The translations under genes were made by a program, and so were the position numbers. A stretch of 64,000 bases of DNA. Origin: Chloroflexota bacterium (GTDB lineage: Bacteria; Chloroflexota; Anaerolineae; Anaerolineales; Anaerolineaceae). The stretch is taken from positions 1 to 64,000 of the forward strand of contig JAJUJY010000003.1 of NCBI GenBank assembly GCA_029265085.1, written 5' to 3'. Within the stretch, counting starts at the first letter, position 1. Every line of letters begins with the position of its first letter. Below the pieces are notes generated by a model. It searched no databases and was not told the DNA's origin. It worked only from the letters and a program-made list of their open reading frames with translations. Positions 16,551 through 26,031 of the stretch are shown piece by piece.

Positions 16551-18233
16551 TCAATGAACCACCCGAAAACCATCCTGCAAGCTCTCACCGCGCAGTTCAA
16601 CATTGGGCTGAGCCTCCGGAACACAGGGAAACGGCGCGTACCAGCACTCTTTCCAGCTTTCTTTCGCAGCACAAAGAATGGTGCTGTTTTTAATGGCACA
16701 GGGTTCCGTTGGAAGTACACGATAATCCATTGGGATCACCAGCCGTTGGGTAAAACTTTGCCGGTCAAATCCTTTGCCCAGCAAATATGCCTGGTACACC
16801 ACCAATAAACCGATCACCAGCACAGGCAGAACCTTTGCAAAACGGGAAGGCTGCTTAGAGAGACTTGCCAAAGGGATGATGAGCGGGAGACAAAATAACG
16901 CCATCAAATAGCCGTAACCAAAGCGGAAATCTGGGGCAGTGAGCCACCAGAAAATGGTGCCGCTATAGAAAAAGATCGTCACAATGAGAAGGGCAGCCGT
17001 TGAAATGAGCTTCTTGCCAGATTGCCACCTTGCTTCGACCGCAATAAGCAGGGGCGAAATCATTGCAATCAAAAAAATCGCCTTGCGGTTGAGGGTTAAA
17101 TTCTGGAACCAGAGTTTCTGCCACTCCCAAAAGGGGAAAGCCAATACCTGGTCACGATCCATGCCAGGCAGCCTGCCCCAGGCAAGAATAGCCCGATTTT
17201 CTTCCCGCACAACCGCTTGCGGAATTTGCCAATCCAGCCCAAATCCCGGTAAGCCAGGGATCGGGTAAGCCAGGTAGCCGGAAAGAATCATATTTCGAAC
17301 CAACCAGGGAAGGCACAACCCGGCCGCCAGGATAAGCCACTTCCACCAAAGATTGGGTTTTAACGTACGCAGCCAAACCAGCCCGGCAAACAAGAGCAGC
17401 GGAAAAGCAGTTAATTTAACCGTCACGGCAAAAATAGCCAGGACAAAGATCAGCAAATCATAATACTGGGACTGCTCTGGATGTTCTTCACGCTCCAGCC
17501 AGGCAATCACAATCAGCCAGGCTAAAATAATCGCAGGCAAATCGGTACCTGGGGAAGATAATTCATTACCCACAACCGTAAAGGTAACCGGCACCAGCAA
17601 GATCTTAAATAAATCGGCCAGTGTGAAATGACCTTGCAGCCAGTTTGCCGCGCTCTTGACCCCCATCCACAGGATCACCAGGGCTAAAACTCCCGGCAGC
17701 AGGTGAAATGACTGGATATTCAGGAAGGCAAAACTGAATAAGGCACTGACAACCAGCCAGCTTGAATTAAATGCCAGCCTGCCGTGCAGATTTCCCAGCC
17801 CCGGCACAGCCGGGTAGGTTTCAATCCAGCGAATGGTTTGGGCATGATAAATCCCAGAGTCCGGATTCACCGGCAAATGAGTTACATTCTCTACCAGGGA
17901 AAGGCCAACCAACACCGCCAAAGCCCAAACCAGTGCAGGCCAGGATGGTTTCACGAAGGGAATGTGTAAGGCGTGCTGGCGCGATAGCCAAAAAGCGATC
18001 CCCAGCGCACCCAATCCTACCAGGCTGATGGCTCCCAAAGAAAGGGGCATGAACAGCGACAGAGCCGTTGCCAGGGTTGTGATACAGACCAACCCAACCA
18101 TCATGGTCCAGGCCCCATTGATTGAAGATGAATCGCCAACGCCTGACACCCTGCGCCAAAACAGCAAGGCTGCCTGGCCATATAAATGGCACAGTCCTCC
18201 AATTAAGACTACAAATAGCAACGCAGCAATCAA
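16551..18233 (-). CDS. LIC_10190-family polytopic membrane protein
   Basis: About 560 aa with 12 or more hydrophobic helices. The segment NPDSGIYHAQTIRWIETY followed by PGLGNLHGRLAFNSSWL (residues 123-160) is the recognisable block of the LIC_10190 family, which looks like a GT-C-fold membrane glycosyltransferase, with an Asp near the first loop (Asp125). The C-terminal 80 residues are soluble and Cys-rich (CAIKNSTILCAAKESWKECW). No ATG is in frame near the N-terminus; the best start is TTG at 18233 with GGAG 8 nt upstream. Function is not established; involvement in envelope glycan synthesis is inferred from fold type and from the nearby nucleotidyltransferase. Confidence 0.82.
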   Translation of the reverse strand: MIAALLFVVLIGGLCHLYGQAALLFWRRVSGVGDSSSINGAWTMMVGLVCITTLATALSLFMPLSLGAISLVGLGALGIAFWLSRQHALHIPFVKPSWPALVWALAVLVGLSLVENVTHLPVNPDSGIYHAQTIRWIETYPAVPGLGNLHGRLAFNSSWLVVSALFSFAFLNIQSFHLLPGVLALVILWMGVKSAANWLQGHFTLADLFKILLVPVTFTVVGNELSSPGTDLPAIILAWLIVIAWLEREEHPEQSQYYDLLIFVLAIFAVTVKLTAFPLLLFAGLVWLRTLKPNLWWKWLILAAGLCLPWLVRNMILSGYLAYPIPGLPGFGLDWQIPQAVVREENRAILAWGRLPGMDRDQVLAFPFWEWQKLWFQNLTLNRKAIFLIAMISPLLIAVEARWQSGKKLISTAALLIVTIFFYSGTIFWWLTAPDFRFGYGYLMALFCLPLIIPLASLSKQPSRFAKVLPVLVIGLLVVYQAYLLGKGFDRQSFTQRLVIPMDYRVLPTEPCAIKNSTILCAAKESWKECWYAPFPCVPEAQPNVELRGESLQDGFRVVH

Positions 18234-18328
18234 AAAAAGTGCTCCAGGCCAATTACAGGACTTCCTGGTACATTGAAGCTGCGAAGTGAACTCCTGAATC
18301 GATAAAATATGAAATTTAAACCGTGCGA

Positions 18329-20026
18329 TTATTCGTATTCCTCAACCGCTTTTTCCATCAGGCTAACGACCTCTTGCATCAACGGCACATCAAAACCCAG
18401 GCGGGCGCCAGCTGCCTGGTATAACTGCGGCAGCGGCATTGTGCAGCCAAGCGAAAGCATCTTGCGGTACGCTCGAATCGCTGTTACGCGGTCCTGCATT
18501 GCATTACGCCAGACCTGTCCTGCGCCTAATTGTGCCAGGCCGTATTCCACATAATAAAACGGATCGAGGAAGATGTGCAGCTTGCGCTGCCAGCCTGTGA
18601 CAAGGACGTCTTCCAGGCCGCTCCAGTCTACCCCCTTCATAAAGCGCGCCCATAAATCCGCCCAAACGGCATCACACTGCGCGGGGTCCACCGCATCAGC
18701 CGCATGCGTATGTGCCCAATGCTGGAATCCATCCACCACGGCCATGTACGGCCAGAATAAAATCGCTTCCTCCAGGTGCTCCACGCGCGCCCGGTTTGCA
18801 TCCTCTGGCGAATAAAAACCGCCCTGGTCTTTGGTCAGGTACGGCGAGCTGAGCAGTTCCATGCTCATGGATGCCACTTCGGCAATTTCCATGGTGATAT
18901 CCATCTGCGGCAGGTAAGGCAGGTTTGCCATTTCAAATGTATGGAAAGCATGACCGCCCTCATGCAGCAGCGTTTGCACATCATCGTGCAGACCAACCGC
19001 ATTCATAAAAATGAACGGGCGGTGCGGAATGCTGAAATCGGTGCAGTATCCGCCCGGTGCTTTATTCTTGCGATTTTCCAGGTCCAGCAGGTCTTCCCGG
19101 ACCATCACATCAAAGTAGCCGCCCAACTCATCATCGACTTTATGGAAGATGGCCGATGTCTTTGCTTTTAACTCCTCAATGCTCTGGTATGGGCGCAGCG
19201 GTTCCCGGTTAAAGGGATCGACATTTAAATCCCACGGGCGAAGCGCCTTTAACCCCAACCGCTGGCGGCGGCGTTCATAGATCCGCAGCGCAGCCGGAAC
19301 CACAACCTCTTCAATCGAGCGCTGAAAGGTTTCGCAATCATCAGGCGTGTAATCAAAGCGATATAACTGTTTCCAGCGGTACTGCCGATAATTGGACAGC
19401 CCGGCATTGGCGGCAATTTGAGCACGCAGCTGCACCATCCTTGCCCACAACGCACTCAATGCCGTGCGGTCCGCCAGCTGCCGTTCCGCCACCAGCCGCC
19501 AGGCTTTTTCACGGCGTGTCCGATCCACATCCTGGTAGATGGGACGAACCTGAGCAGGAGTTAATTCCTGGCCTTCAAATTCCACCGTTTGCGCACCGGC
19601 GATCTTGTCGTACTCTTTGCAATATTTCTGATCCTGACCAAGCAGCGGTAGATTTTCCTCACGGAACAGTTCTGCATCAGAACGCATATTGCGCAGCGGA
19701 ATATCAAACCCTTCCGGGCGCAGCCCGCTTACCAACAACTGATCTTTCAGCTTCTGTTCAGCAGCCATCGCCTGCGGGTAAATGTTGTCAAAGAAATTAT
19801 TGAATCGCTCCGCCGCATTCTGATCCGCTGTGTTCACACTCGTCGCAACCGAAAGCCGGCGAAACAAATCCACCACACGTTTAGAAACACGAGTCCAATT
19901 GGCCAGCCAGGATTCAACTCCCGCCTCAGTCAATTCAATTTTGGCAAGTTCTGCATAAAAAGGTTCAATATCCGCCCATTCCCAGCGGAAAAGTTCTTCA
20001 GGTGTGTTGGGTAATTTTTCAAACAT
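18329..20026 (-). CDS. M3 family oligoendopeptidase
   Basis: 565 aa from the ATG at 20026, where AAGG lies at workable spacing; the ATG three codons earlier abuts the AAGG and is less likely. The zinc motif HEGGHAFHTFE (about 355-365) and the downstream third ligand in EIAEVASMSMEL (about 380-391) identify an M3 metallopeptidase. The downstream PFYYVEYGLAQLGAGQVW block is also characteristic of the PepF/M3 oligoendopeptidases. No signal peptide, so it should act in the cytoplasm on short peptides. It is flanked by the YccF gene (own terminator) and the membrane protein gene; it seems to be transcribed alone. Confidence 0.95.
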   Translation of the reverse strand: MFEKLPNTPEELFRWEWADIEPFYAELAKIELTEAGVESWLANWTRVSKRVVDLFRRLSVATSVNTADQNAAERFNNFFDNIYPQAMAAEQKLKDQLLVSGLRPEGFDIPLRNMRSDAELFREENLPLLGQDQKYCKEYDKIAGAQTVEFEGQELTPAQVRPIYQDVDRTRREKAWRLVAERQLADRTALSALWARMVQLRAQIAANAGLSNYRQYRWKQLYRFDYTPDDCETFQRSIEEVVVPAALRIYERRRQRLGLKALRPWDLNVDPFNREPLRPYQSIEELKAKTSAIFHKVDDELGGYFDVMVREDLLDLENRKNKAPGGYCTDFSIPHRPFIFMNAVGLHDDVQTLLHEGGHAFHTFEMANLPYLPQMDITMEIAEVASMSMELLSSPYLTKDQGGFYSPEDANRARVEHLEEAILFWPYMAVVDGFQHWAHTHAADAVDPAQCDAVWADLWARFMKGVDWSGLEDVLVTGWQRKLHIFLDPFYYVEYGLAQLGAGQVWRNAMQDRVTAIRAYRKMLSLGCTMPLPQLYQAAGARLGFDVPLMQEVVSLMEKAVEEYE

Positions 20027-20083
20027 GGATTTCATCCTTTTTGGTCGATTGGATAACCCCGTCTCATTGATTATAAAAGAAAA

Positions 20084-20115
20084 AGGCTGAAAAAAGCGAA
20101 TGCTTCTTTCAGCCT
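20084..20115 (-). terminator. Rho-independent terminator of the yccF-like gene
   Basis: AGGCTGAAA pairs with TTTCAGCCT, with inner pairing of AAGC and GCTT; T-rich on the minus strand after the stem. It lies 22 bp after the yccF-like stop. Confidence 0.8.
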
Positions 20116-20136
20116 CAACAGGATGAACTTAACCGG

Positions 20137-20583
20137 TTAGATGCGTGCCAGGGTCGTAATCGCCGGAATCTGGTCAAACATCCAGAACGCCAGCGGCAAA
20201 CCCAATCCCAGCGTAATACCACTGATCAGCCAGGCCAGGATTAACCAGACCAGAGAGAACCACCAGCCAATCAACAAGAAATACAACGCACGCAGGAGGA
20301 AGGAACGCTGCGGCAAAGCAGTTTCGCGAATAACCACTTTACCATCCACCGTGGTGCTGACGCGGGTTTCCGTGCGGACCGGCTTGAGCGTCATCAGGTA
20401 CGGCAGCCGGTTCAACAACCAGAGTCCCAGAGGCAGACCAATGATGGTTACATTTAAAATCCAGGCCGCAATGGTGGCAATGCCGCCCAACCACAGGCCA
20501 ACAAAAATAAAGTACAGGATGCGGATCAGGCAGCCAGGGCCTTTTTCACTTTCCACAACACGAGTATTACCTTCAGCAGACAT
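20137..20583 (-). CDS. YccF domain membrane protein
   Basis: 148 aa. Two copies of the YccF unit: the first around GLWLGGIATIAAWILN and IGLPLGLWLLNRLP (30-72), the second around LIGWWFSLVWLILAW and ITLGLGLPLAFWMFDQIP (98-142). Each has one or two membrane helices and the conserved Gly-Leu-Pro turn. Between them lies a soluble strand-rich linker (ETRVSTTVDGKVVIRETALP). The E. coli protein is an inner-membrane protein of unknown role. It is a monocistronic gene with its own terminator; AAAGGATATT precedes the start. Confidence 0.85.
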   Translation of the reverse strand: MSAEGNTRVVESEKGPGCLIRILYFIFVGLWLGGIATIAAWILNVTIIGLPLGLWLLNRLPYLMTLKPVRTETRVSTTVDGKVVIRETALPQRSFLLRALYFLLIGWWFSLVWLILAWLISGITLGLGLPLAFWMFDQIPAITTLARI

Positions 20584-20707
20584 AGTAAATATCCTTTCTC
20601 GATTCTGAATAGAGGCAGCGATTTCCGCTCTATATTTTCATAATTCATATACGGATTACCGCAGAAAAAGTTTCATGTAATTAGATTACAAATAACAAAA
20701 AAATCAA

Positions 20708-20734
20708 AAACCCCACCGAAACGCAGTGGGGTTT
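20708..20734 (-). terminator. Rho-independent terminator of gatCA
   Basis: AACCCCAC pairs with GTGGGGTT over a 9-nt loop; T-rich after the stem on the minus strand. It lies 32 bp after the gatA stop. Confidence 0.9.
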
Positions 20735-20765
20735 GAAATGACAGAAAGGAAATGGAGAGCGATCT

Positions 20766-22247
20766 TTAGCCTGCCAGGGACGGCCTGCGCAGGTGCCAAT
20801 CGGTAGCCTGCTGATAAACGTGCGCCGCCTGGAAGAGAATTTCTTCCTTAAAGTGCGGGCCCATCAACTGCATTCCCACCGGCAGGCCGCTGCCATCAAA
20901 ACCAACCGGGAAGGCCAGCCCAGGCACACCGGCCAGGTTGGTTGGCAAGGTAAATACGTCTTCCAGATACATTGCCAATGGGTCATCGGTATGTTCACCA
21001 ATGCGGAAGGCCGTGGACGGTGCAACCGGTGTAGCGATCACATCCACATGCTGGAATGCTTCCTCAAAATCGCGTTTGATCAGCGTACGCACTTTTTGCG
21101 CCTGGCCGTAATACGCGTCATAGTAACCGGCAGAAAGCGCATACGTTCCAAGCATAATGCGCCGTTTGACCTCTGAGCCAAAACCGGCTCCCCGCGACTG
21201 GAAGAAGATATCCCACATCGAATCCGCCGGTTCGCGCAGCCCAAAACGAACCCCGTCATAGCGCGCCAGGTTGGCTGAGGCCTCGGCTGGGGCAATCAGG
21301 TAATAGACCGGCAGCGCGTATTCGGTATGCGGCAGGCTGACTTCGTGAATGGTTGCGCCGAGCGCTTCCATCTGCGCTACTGCCTGGCGCACCGACTGCT
21401 CCACCGCTGGCTGAATACCTTCAATAAAATATTCCTTCGGTACGCCAACGCGCAGACCATTCAGGGTATGCGAGGCAGACAGATCAATTTGCGGAACCGG
21501 TACATCCAGCGTGGTGGCATCCAGCGAATCGTGCCCGGCCATCAACTGGAACAAAATTGCCACATCTTCAGCAGTGCGCGCAAACACACCCACAGTATCC
21601 AGTGAAGACCCATATGCAACCAGACCGTAGCGCGAAACACGCCCATAGGTTGGTTTAATGCCGGTTACGCCGCAAAACGAGGCTGGCTGGCGCACACTTC
21701 CGCCTGTGTCCGTGCCCAATGCAGCAGGAACCATATGCGCCGCCACCGAGGCAGCACTACCACCGCTCGATCCACCCGGCACACGCGAAGTATCCCAGGG
21801 ATTATATGTCTGGCCGTAGGCAGACGATTCGGTGGATGATCCCATCGCATATTCGTCGGTGTTGGTCTTTCCTACCACCACAACCCCCGCATCCAACAGC
21901 CGCTGGACAGAGGTAGCTGTATAAGGAGGAACAAAAGTTTCCAATATCCGCGAACCGCAGGTGCAGCGCACATTGGCTAAAGCCAGCAAATCTTTCACCG
22001 CCAACGGCAGTCCCAAAAGAGGCGGCAAGACTTCATCCGCATGTTTGCGGGCGGCGGCGCGGCGTTGGTCAGCAGCCCTGGCCTGGGCAAGCGCCAATTC
22101 ATTGGTACGGGTAATAAAAGCGTGGATTTGCGGTTCCAGGCGGTCAATTTGTGCGATCACAGCCTGGGTGAGTTCCAGACTGGACACATCACCGCGCTGA
22201 AGCGCATCCAGCGCCTGCCGGACGGTCAGGTGAGTTAATTCAGACAT
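20766..22247 (-). CDS. gatA: Asp-tRNA(Asn)/Glu-tRNA(Gln) amidotransferase subunit A
   Basis: 493 aa, full length amidase-signature protein. The catalytic triad fits: Lys85 (LAVKDLL), cis-Ser160 (PGGSSGGSA) and nucleophile Ser184 ([13 protein letters not shown]), at the spacing known for GatA. It releases ammonia from glutamine and passes it to GatB for transamidation of Glu-tRNA(Gln) or Asp-tRNA(Asn). gatC ends 5 bp upstream, so gatCA is one operon ending at 20708-20734. gatB is elsewhere in this window (10414-11874). Confidence 0.97.
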   Translation of the reverse strand: MSELTHLTVRQALDALQRGDVSSLELTQAVIAQIDRLEPQIHAFITRTNELALAQARAADQRRAAARKHADEVLPPLLGLPLAVKDLLALANVRCTCGSRILETFVPPYTATSVQRLLDAGVVVVGKTNTDEYAMGSSTESSAYGQTYNPWDTSRVPGGSSGGSAASVAAHMVPAALGTDTGGSVRQPASFCGVTGIKPTYGRVSRYGLVAYGSSLDTVGVFARTAEDVAILFQLMAGHDSLDATTLDVPVPQIDLSASHTLNGLRVGVPKEYFIEGIQPAVEQSVRQAVAQMEALGATIHEVSLPHTEYALPVYYLIAPAEASANLARYDGVRFGLREPADSMWDIFFQSRGAGFGSEVKRRIMLGTYALSAGYYDAYYGQAQKVRTLIKRDFEEAFQHVDVIATPVAPSTAFRIGEHTDDPLAMYLEDVFTLPTNLAGVPGLAFPVGFDGSGLPVGMQLMGPHFKEEILFQAAHVYQQATDWHLRRPSLAG

Positions 22248-22252
22248 GCAGC

Positions 22253-22540
22253 TTACTCCAAAACGGGCGGAACCCGGAACTGTCCATCTTCAGCCTGCGG
22301 CGCATTTTGCAGCACGCTTTTCAGATCCAGGGAAGGACGCGGTTCGTCCGCGCGCAGCACACTCCGCGGCGGTAAAACACTGGATGTGGGCGGGATGCCG
22401 CTGGTATCCAATGCCTGCAGCCGGGCAGCATATTCCAGGATCGCAGAAAGCTGCTGGCGATAGCGGTCTTTCTCTTCCGCAGTCAGTTCCAGGCGAGCCA
22501 GATTCGCAATATGTTCTACTTCTTCTAACGTAAGTTTCAT
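22253..22540 (-). CDS. gatC: Asp-tRNA(Asn)/Glu-tRNA(Gln) amidotransferase subunit C
   Basis: 95 aa from the ATG at 22540 (97 aa if the ATG at 22546 is used). The helical N-terminus LTLEEVEHIANLARLELTAEE and the C-terminal LRADEPRPSLD and DGQFRVPPVL are diagnostic. GatC wraps around the GatA-GatB interface and steadies the complex. There is no Shine-Dalgarno: a perfect TATAAT (22553-22548) lies just 7 nt before the ATG at 22540, so the mRNA is likely leaderless. The ATG at 22546 is only 1 nt from that -10 box and could not be within such a transcript. Confidence 0.95.
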   Translation of the reverse strand: MKLTLEEVEHIANLARLELTAEEKDRYRQQLSAILEYAARLQALDTSGIPPTSSVLPPRSVLRADEPRPSLDLKSVLQNAPQAEDGQFRVPPVLE

Positions 22541-22547
22541 GGGCATA

Positions 22548-22553
22548 ATTATA
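22548..22553 (-). promoter_or_regulatory. -10 box of a predicted leaderless gatCA mRNA
   Basis: TATAAT on the minus strand ends 7 nt before the gatC ATG at 22540, so transcription would begin at or next to the A of the start codon. No ribosome-binding site exists. Confidence 0.55.
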
Positions 22554-22709
22554 ACGAGGTTTAGCGGATTTCTCAGGATTTCCTCTTCAAAATTTATACG
22601 AAAATCAAAAATTTACTCAGATAAAATCCAGCAGATCCACATTTTTGGCAGTCAGCTTCTTGCAGCACAGTGTACAATAAGTTTATCCGTATCATCAGGA
22701 GGGGCAATC

Positions 22710-23294
22710 ATGGCACAAACTGGCATGGTGCAAGATAAAAATGTAAAACAAGGATTTAAAATTTTTAACCGTGGCATGATCATGCTCTGGCGGCTTGGCC
22801 TGGGATGGCACTTAAACGCCTGGCCAAAAGTTGGCGGGCACATCATGGTACTGCAGCACACTGGCCGGAAAAGCGGGCTTAAACGGCTTACACCGGTAAA
22901 TTACGCCCTGGTCAACGGCGAAATTTACTGTGCCGCCGGATTTGGCCCGTCATCAGACTGGTATCGCAACATCTGCGCCAACCCGCAGGTAGAAATCTGG
23001 CTGCCGGACAGCTGGTGGGGCGGTCTCGCAGAAGAGGTTTTGGATCCCCAACTGCGCCTGCCCCTTTTAAAACAAGTGATGATTGCCAGCGGCGCTGCCG
23101 CCAAAGCGTTTGGCGTGGACACAGACGTCTTAACCGATGAGCAAATCGAAAAAGCCACCCGGGAATATCGGCTGATTCGTATTCGCCGCACGGTTGCCCG
23201 GACAGGCCCTGGCGGGCCCGGCGAACTCAGCTGGATCTGGCCCATTGCCACCCTGGGGTGTCTGTTCTTGTTACTTTTCCGGCGCAAGCGGTAA
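22710..23294 (+). CDS. DDN-like nitroreductase/quinone reductase family protein
   Basis: 194 aa from the ATG at 22710, which has AGGAGG 8 nt upstream; the frame extends upstream without a site. The body (GRKSGLKRLTPVNYAL, then GEIYCAAGFGPSSDWYRNI and NPQVEIWL) matches the deazaflavin-dependent nitroreductase (DDN) family, a split-barrel fold that in mycobacteria binds cofactor F420. The C-terminus has an unusual tail: GPGGPGELSW then a hydrophobic helix and RRKR, which could anchor it in the membrane. F420 use is inferred from the family. It is first in a closely spaced plus-strand run with the YgjV-like and YcgN-like genes. Confidence 0.85.
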   Translation: MAQTGMVQDKNVKQGFKIFNRGMIMLWRLGLGWHLNAWPKVGGHIMVLQHTGRKSGLKRLTPVNYALVNGEIYCAAGFGPSSDWYRNICANPQVEIWLPDSWWGGLAEEVLDPQLRLPLLKQVMIASGAAAKAFGVDTDVLTDEQIEKATREYRLIRIRRTVARTGPGGPGELSWIWPIATLGCLFLLLFRRKR

Positions 23295-23306
23295 AATAGG
23301 CAGCTT

Positions 23307-23939
23307 ATGGACACAGGAATGATTTTTGAAATTATTGGTTATGTCGCCTCCGCGCTGGTGGCAATCTCATTAATGATGAGTTCGCTGCTCAAACTGCGTG
23401 TGATCAACCTGGTTGGCGCCATTTTTTTTACCGTGTACGGTTTATTGATTAAGGCATATCCCGTTGCAGCGGTTAATTTCCTCATTGTGTTAATTGACCT
23501 GTATTACCTGTACGAAATGTTCAACACCCTGGAATATTTCAAGCTGCTGCATGTGCAAAACAACTCGGACTACATGCGCTATTTTTTGCGCTTTTACGAG
23601 AAAGACATCCAGCACTTTTTACCTGGTTTCAGCTACACATACGACCCCAACCATGTGATCTTTTTTGTTTTACGCAACATGGTTCCAGCCGGATTATTTA
23701 TTGGCGAAAAACGAGACGAAAACACGTTGTACGTTTTGTTGGATTTTGTGATCCCAGGCTACCGCGATTTTAAAATCGCCGATTTTGTGTACCGCATTCG
23801 GGCTGACTTTTTTGAAGATCAAGGAATCAACCAGATTGTGACACCCTCCGGGAACAAAATCCACGCTGCCTACCTGCGCCGGATGGGATTCTCGCCGGAC
23901 CCGCAACAGCCGGAGTTATTCCGCTACCAGATTCAATAA
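23307..23939 (+). CDS. YgjV-like membrane protein with C-terminal GNAT-like domain
   Basis: 210 aa. Residues 1-70 hold three hydrophobic helices of the YgjV type (IIGYVASALVAISLMMSSLLKLRVINLVGAIFFTVYGLLI). The remaining 140 residues are soluble and strand-rich, ending HAAYLRRMGFSPDPQQPELFRY, a pattern reminiscent of the end of an acetyltransferase domain; the same N-terminal and C-terminal combination is seen in proteins annotated only as membrane proteins. I assign no function. It starts 12 bp after the DDN-like gene; the ribosome site is weak (AGGCAG). Confidence 0.75.
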   Translation: MDTGMIFEIIGYVASALVAISLMMSSLLKLRVINLVGAIFFTVYGLLIKAYPVAAVNFLIVLIDLYYLYEMFNTLEYFKLLHVQNNSDYMRYFLRFYEKDIQHFLPGFSYTYDPNHVIFFVLRNMVPAGLFIGEKRDENTLYVLLDFVIPGYRDFKIADFVYRIRADFFEDQGINQIVTPSGNKIHAAYLRRMGFSPDPQQPELFRYQIQ

Positions 23940-23956
23940 ACATTGGGAATATCAAT

Positions 23957-24418
23957 ATGGAACCGGCAACTGACCAGCCTCCTTTTTGGAAACAAAAATC
24001 ACTTGCTGAAATGAGCGAAGCTGAATGGGAATCGCTTTGCGACGGCTGTGGTTGGTGCTGCCTGTATAAAATTGAAGATGAAGACACCCACGAGGTGTTT
24101 TACACCAACATCGCCTGCCGCCTGCTTGATCCCTATTCTTGCCGCTGCCGCAGCTATGCCAACCGTTTCAAACTGGTTGAAACCTGCATTCAGATCACCG
24201 TTGAGCGCGCCATGCAAATCAAATGGCTGCCGGAAACCTGTGCTTACCGCCGACTGGCTGAAGGCAAAGACTTACCAGCATGGCACCCCCTCATCAGCGG
24301 CGATCCGGAAGCGGTCCACAATGAACTTATCTCCGTACGCGGCAAAATCATCCCCGAGCAAATGATCAACATGGACAACCTGGAAGATTACATCCTGGAC
24401 GAAGATGAAATCATCTAA
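23957..24418 (+). CDS. YcgN/UPF0260-type Cys-cluster protein
   Basis: 153 aa. Begins FWKQKSLAEMSEAEWESLCDGCGWCCL and has the conserved cysteine set CDGCGWCC, CRLLD, CRC, and ETCAYRRLAEGKDLPAWHPL of the UPF0260 (YcgN) family. The cysteines suggest a metal or Fe-S site; the family's role is unknown. Spacing to the gene before is 17 bp, and to the HD-domain gene 53 bp, but the latter seems to have its own promoter. Full length, no oddities. Confidence 0.9.
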   Translation: MEPATDQPPFWKQKSLAEMSEAEWESLCDGCGWCCLYKIEDEDTHEVFYTNIACRLLDPYSCRCRSYANRFKLVETCIQITVERAMQIKWLPETCAYRRLAEGKDLPAWHPLISGDPEAVHNELISVRGKIIPEQMINMDNLEDYILDEDEII

Positions 24419-24459
24419 GTTTGCCTTGCTTTTCACGCCTCAGTCAGGGGCTTCTCCTG

Positions 24460-24465
24460 TATAAT
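24460..24465 (+). promoter_or_regulatory. -10 box of a predicted leaderless HD-domain gene mRNA
   Basis: TATAAT ends 6 nt before the ATG at 24472. A start site at the usual distance would coincide with the A of the ATG. There is no Shine-Dalgarno. Confidence 0.55.
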
Positions 24466-24471
24466 TCGTTC

Positions 24472-25125
24472 ATGATACACCCGGTTGTCAAACAATTCAG
24501 TTTAACATTCACCGCCGCAGGCCAAATCGCTGTAGATGTGCCGCGTTTCCTGATTGCCAACCAACTGCCCGGGACTGCCGCACACTGCGGCAATGTAGCC
24601 CGCGAAGCGCGCCGGATCGCCAACCTCAGCGGCATTGACGCAGATACAGCTGAACAGGCTGGCTGGCTGCACGACATCAGCGCTGTCTGGGCAACCAATC
24701 AACGCCTGGGCGCAGCTGAAACATTTGGGCTTGAAATTTTACCGGCAGAACGGCAGGCTCCCAACCTCTTGCATCAAAAATTATCTGTTGTCCTGGCACG
24801 CGAATTGTTTGGCGTGCAGGATGAGCAGATTTTATCCGCAGTTGGCTGCCATACCACATTAAAAGCCGACCCCGCCCCCCTGGATCTGGTCCTTTTTGCG
24901 GCAGATAAATTAGCCTGGGATCAGCCCGGCGAAGGCCGGTTCCAGCCTGCTATGCGCGCCGCGCTGGAAATTTCCGTTGAGCAGGCTGTGCTGGTCTTTT
25001 TAACCGATTTATGGCAGCACCGCACCGAACTGCCCGTCCTCCACCCCTGGACAGAGGCCGCTTACAGACAGTTATCCACCAGGGTTCATCCCGCCACCTT
25101 GCGCATCTTGCGCAGCCAGGAGTGA
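24472..25125 (+). CDS. HD-domain phosphohydrolase (YqeK-like)
   Basis: 217 aa from the ATG at 24472. Metal-binding residues of an HD fold are visible: His38 (TAAHCGNVAREAR), His67-Asp68 (GWLHDIS), His127 (VGCHTTLKADPAP) and Asp145 (LFAADKLAWD). The order and the AADK motif resemble YqeK, which hydrolyses diadenosine tetraphosphate; that activity is inferred. The upstream 17 codons are open but lack a start site, while TATAAT 6 nt before this ATG suggests a leaderless transcript. The GNAT gene follows 6 bp downstream with AGGAG overlapping the stop region. Confidence 0.85.
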   Translation: MIHPVVKQFSLTFTAAGQIAVDVPRFLIANQLPGTAAHCGNVAREARRIANLSGIDADTAEQAGWLHDISAVWATNQRLGAAETFGLEILPAERQAPNLLHQKLSVVLARELFGVQDEQILSAVGCHTTLKADPAPLDLVLFAADKLAWDQPGEGRFQPAMRAALEISVEQAVLVFLTDLWQHRTELPVLHPWTEAAYRQLSTRVHPATLRILRSQE

Positions 25126-25131
25126 GCCATT

Positions 25132-26031
25132 ATGGTCCAGCCGCGTCCTTACCAGGGTGAATCAGATTACGCGAAGATGGGCCAGCTCCTGATCGAAATA
25201 TTTGCGCGCACCGGTCCCCCGGTATATTGCGCTGTTGGGGATTTAGACTGGTGGCGCGTCCAACACAATAACAATCTTTCGGGCGTGCAGCTCTGGTTTG
25301 ATGAGCACGAATGCTTATTGGGCTTTGCCTGGCGCAACAACAACAATCTGGATATTCTTTGCCACCCAGACCAGCGCTTTTTGGAAGCAGAAATGCTGGC
25401 TTGGGGTGAAACCAGCTATGCCAGCCAGTGCCCGCCAGAACAAACCCCGGCCCCATTTTGCGCCTGGACAACCGGACGTGATTCCTTCCGGCAGGATTTG
25501 CTGCGCAGCCAGGCATACCAGCCCACAGGCAATTGCTTTAATGTGTACCATTATGCACTGGAACGCCCCATCCCAGAACCCGCTTTTCCGCCAGGCTATC
25601 GCGTTCGCAGCCTGGCCGGAGTGCATGAAATTCCCGCCCGGGTGGAGGTTCACCGGGAAGCCTTTACCCCCTCACGCATGACCGAAGAAAAATATAACCT
25701 GCTGGTTGGTTTACCCCATTACCGTATGGACCTGGATTTACTCGTCACCGCCCCAGACGGCAGCTTTGCCGCCTTTTGTATTCTTTGGTACGACGAAGCC
25801 AACCAAACCGGCACCTTTGAACCTGTCGGCTGCCACCCCAACCACCGCCGGTTGGGATTGACGCGCAGTTTGCTGTACGCCGGTATGCGCCACCTAAAAA
25901 GCGTGGGTGCCAGGTATGCGGAGGTCCTCTCCTGGGGAGATGACCCGCCCGCCAACCAGCTGTATCAATCGGCTGGATTTTTAGAATTAGATCAAATTTA
26001 TGAATGGGAGAAAAGGAAGGCAACATCATGA
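25132..26031 (+). CDS. GNAT-family N-acetyltransferase, two-domain
   Basis: 299 aa. The C-terminal domain (about 155-295) has a good acetyl-CoA loop (VGCHPNHRRLGLTRSLLYAGM) and the usual end (ANQLYQSAGFLELDQIYEWEK). The N-terminal half (1-145) looks like a degenerate second GNAT fold, as in mycothiol-synthase-like tandem proteins. The substrate is unknown. AGGAG lies 9 nt before the ATG. Its stop codon overlaps the NUDIX gene start (ATGA), so the two are translated together. Confidence 0.88.
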   Translation: MVQPRPYQGESDYAKMGQLLIEIFARTGPPVYCAVGDLDWWRVQHNNNLSGVQLWFDEHECLLGFAWRNNNNLDILCHPDQRFLEAEMLAWGETSYASQCPPEQTPAPFCAWTTGRDSFRQDLLRSQAYQPTGNCFNVYHYALERPIPEPAFPPGYRVRSLAGVHEIPARVEVHREAFTPSRMTEEKYNLLVGLPHYRMDLDLLVTAPDGSFAAFCILWYDEANQTGTFEPVGCHPNHRRLGLTRSLLYAGMRHLKSVGARYAEVLSWGDDPPANQLYQSAGFLELDQIYEWEKRKATS

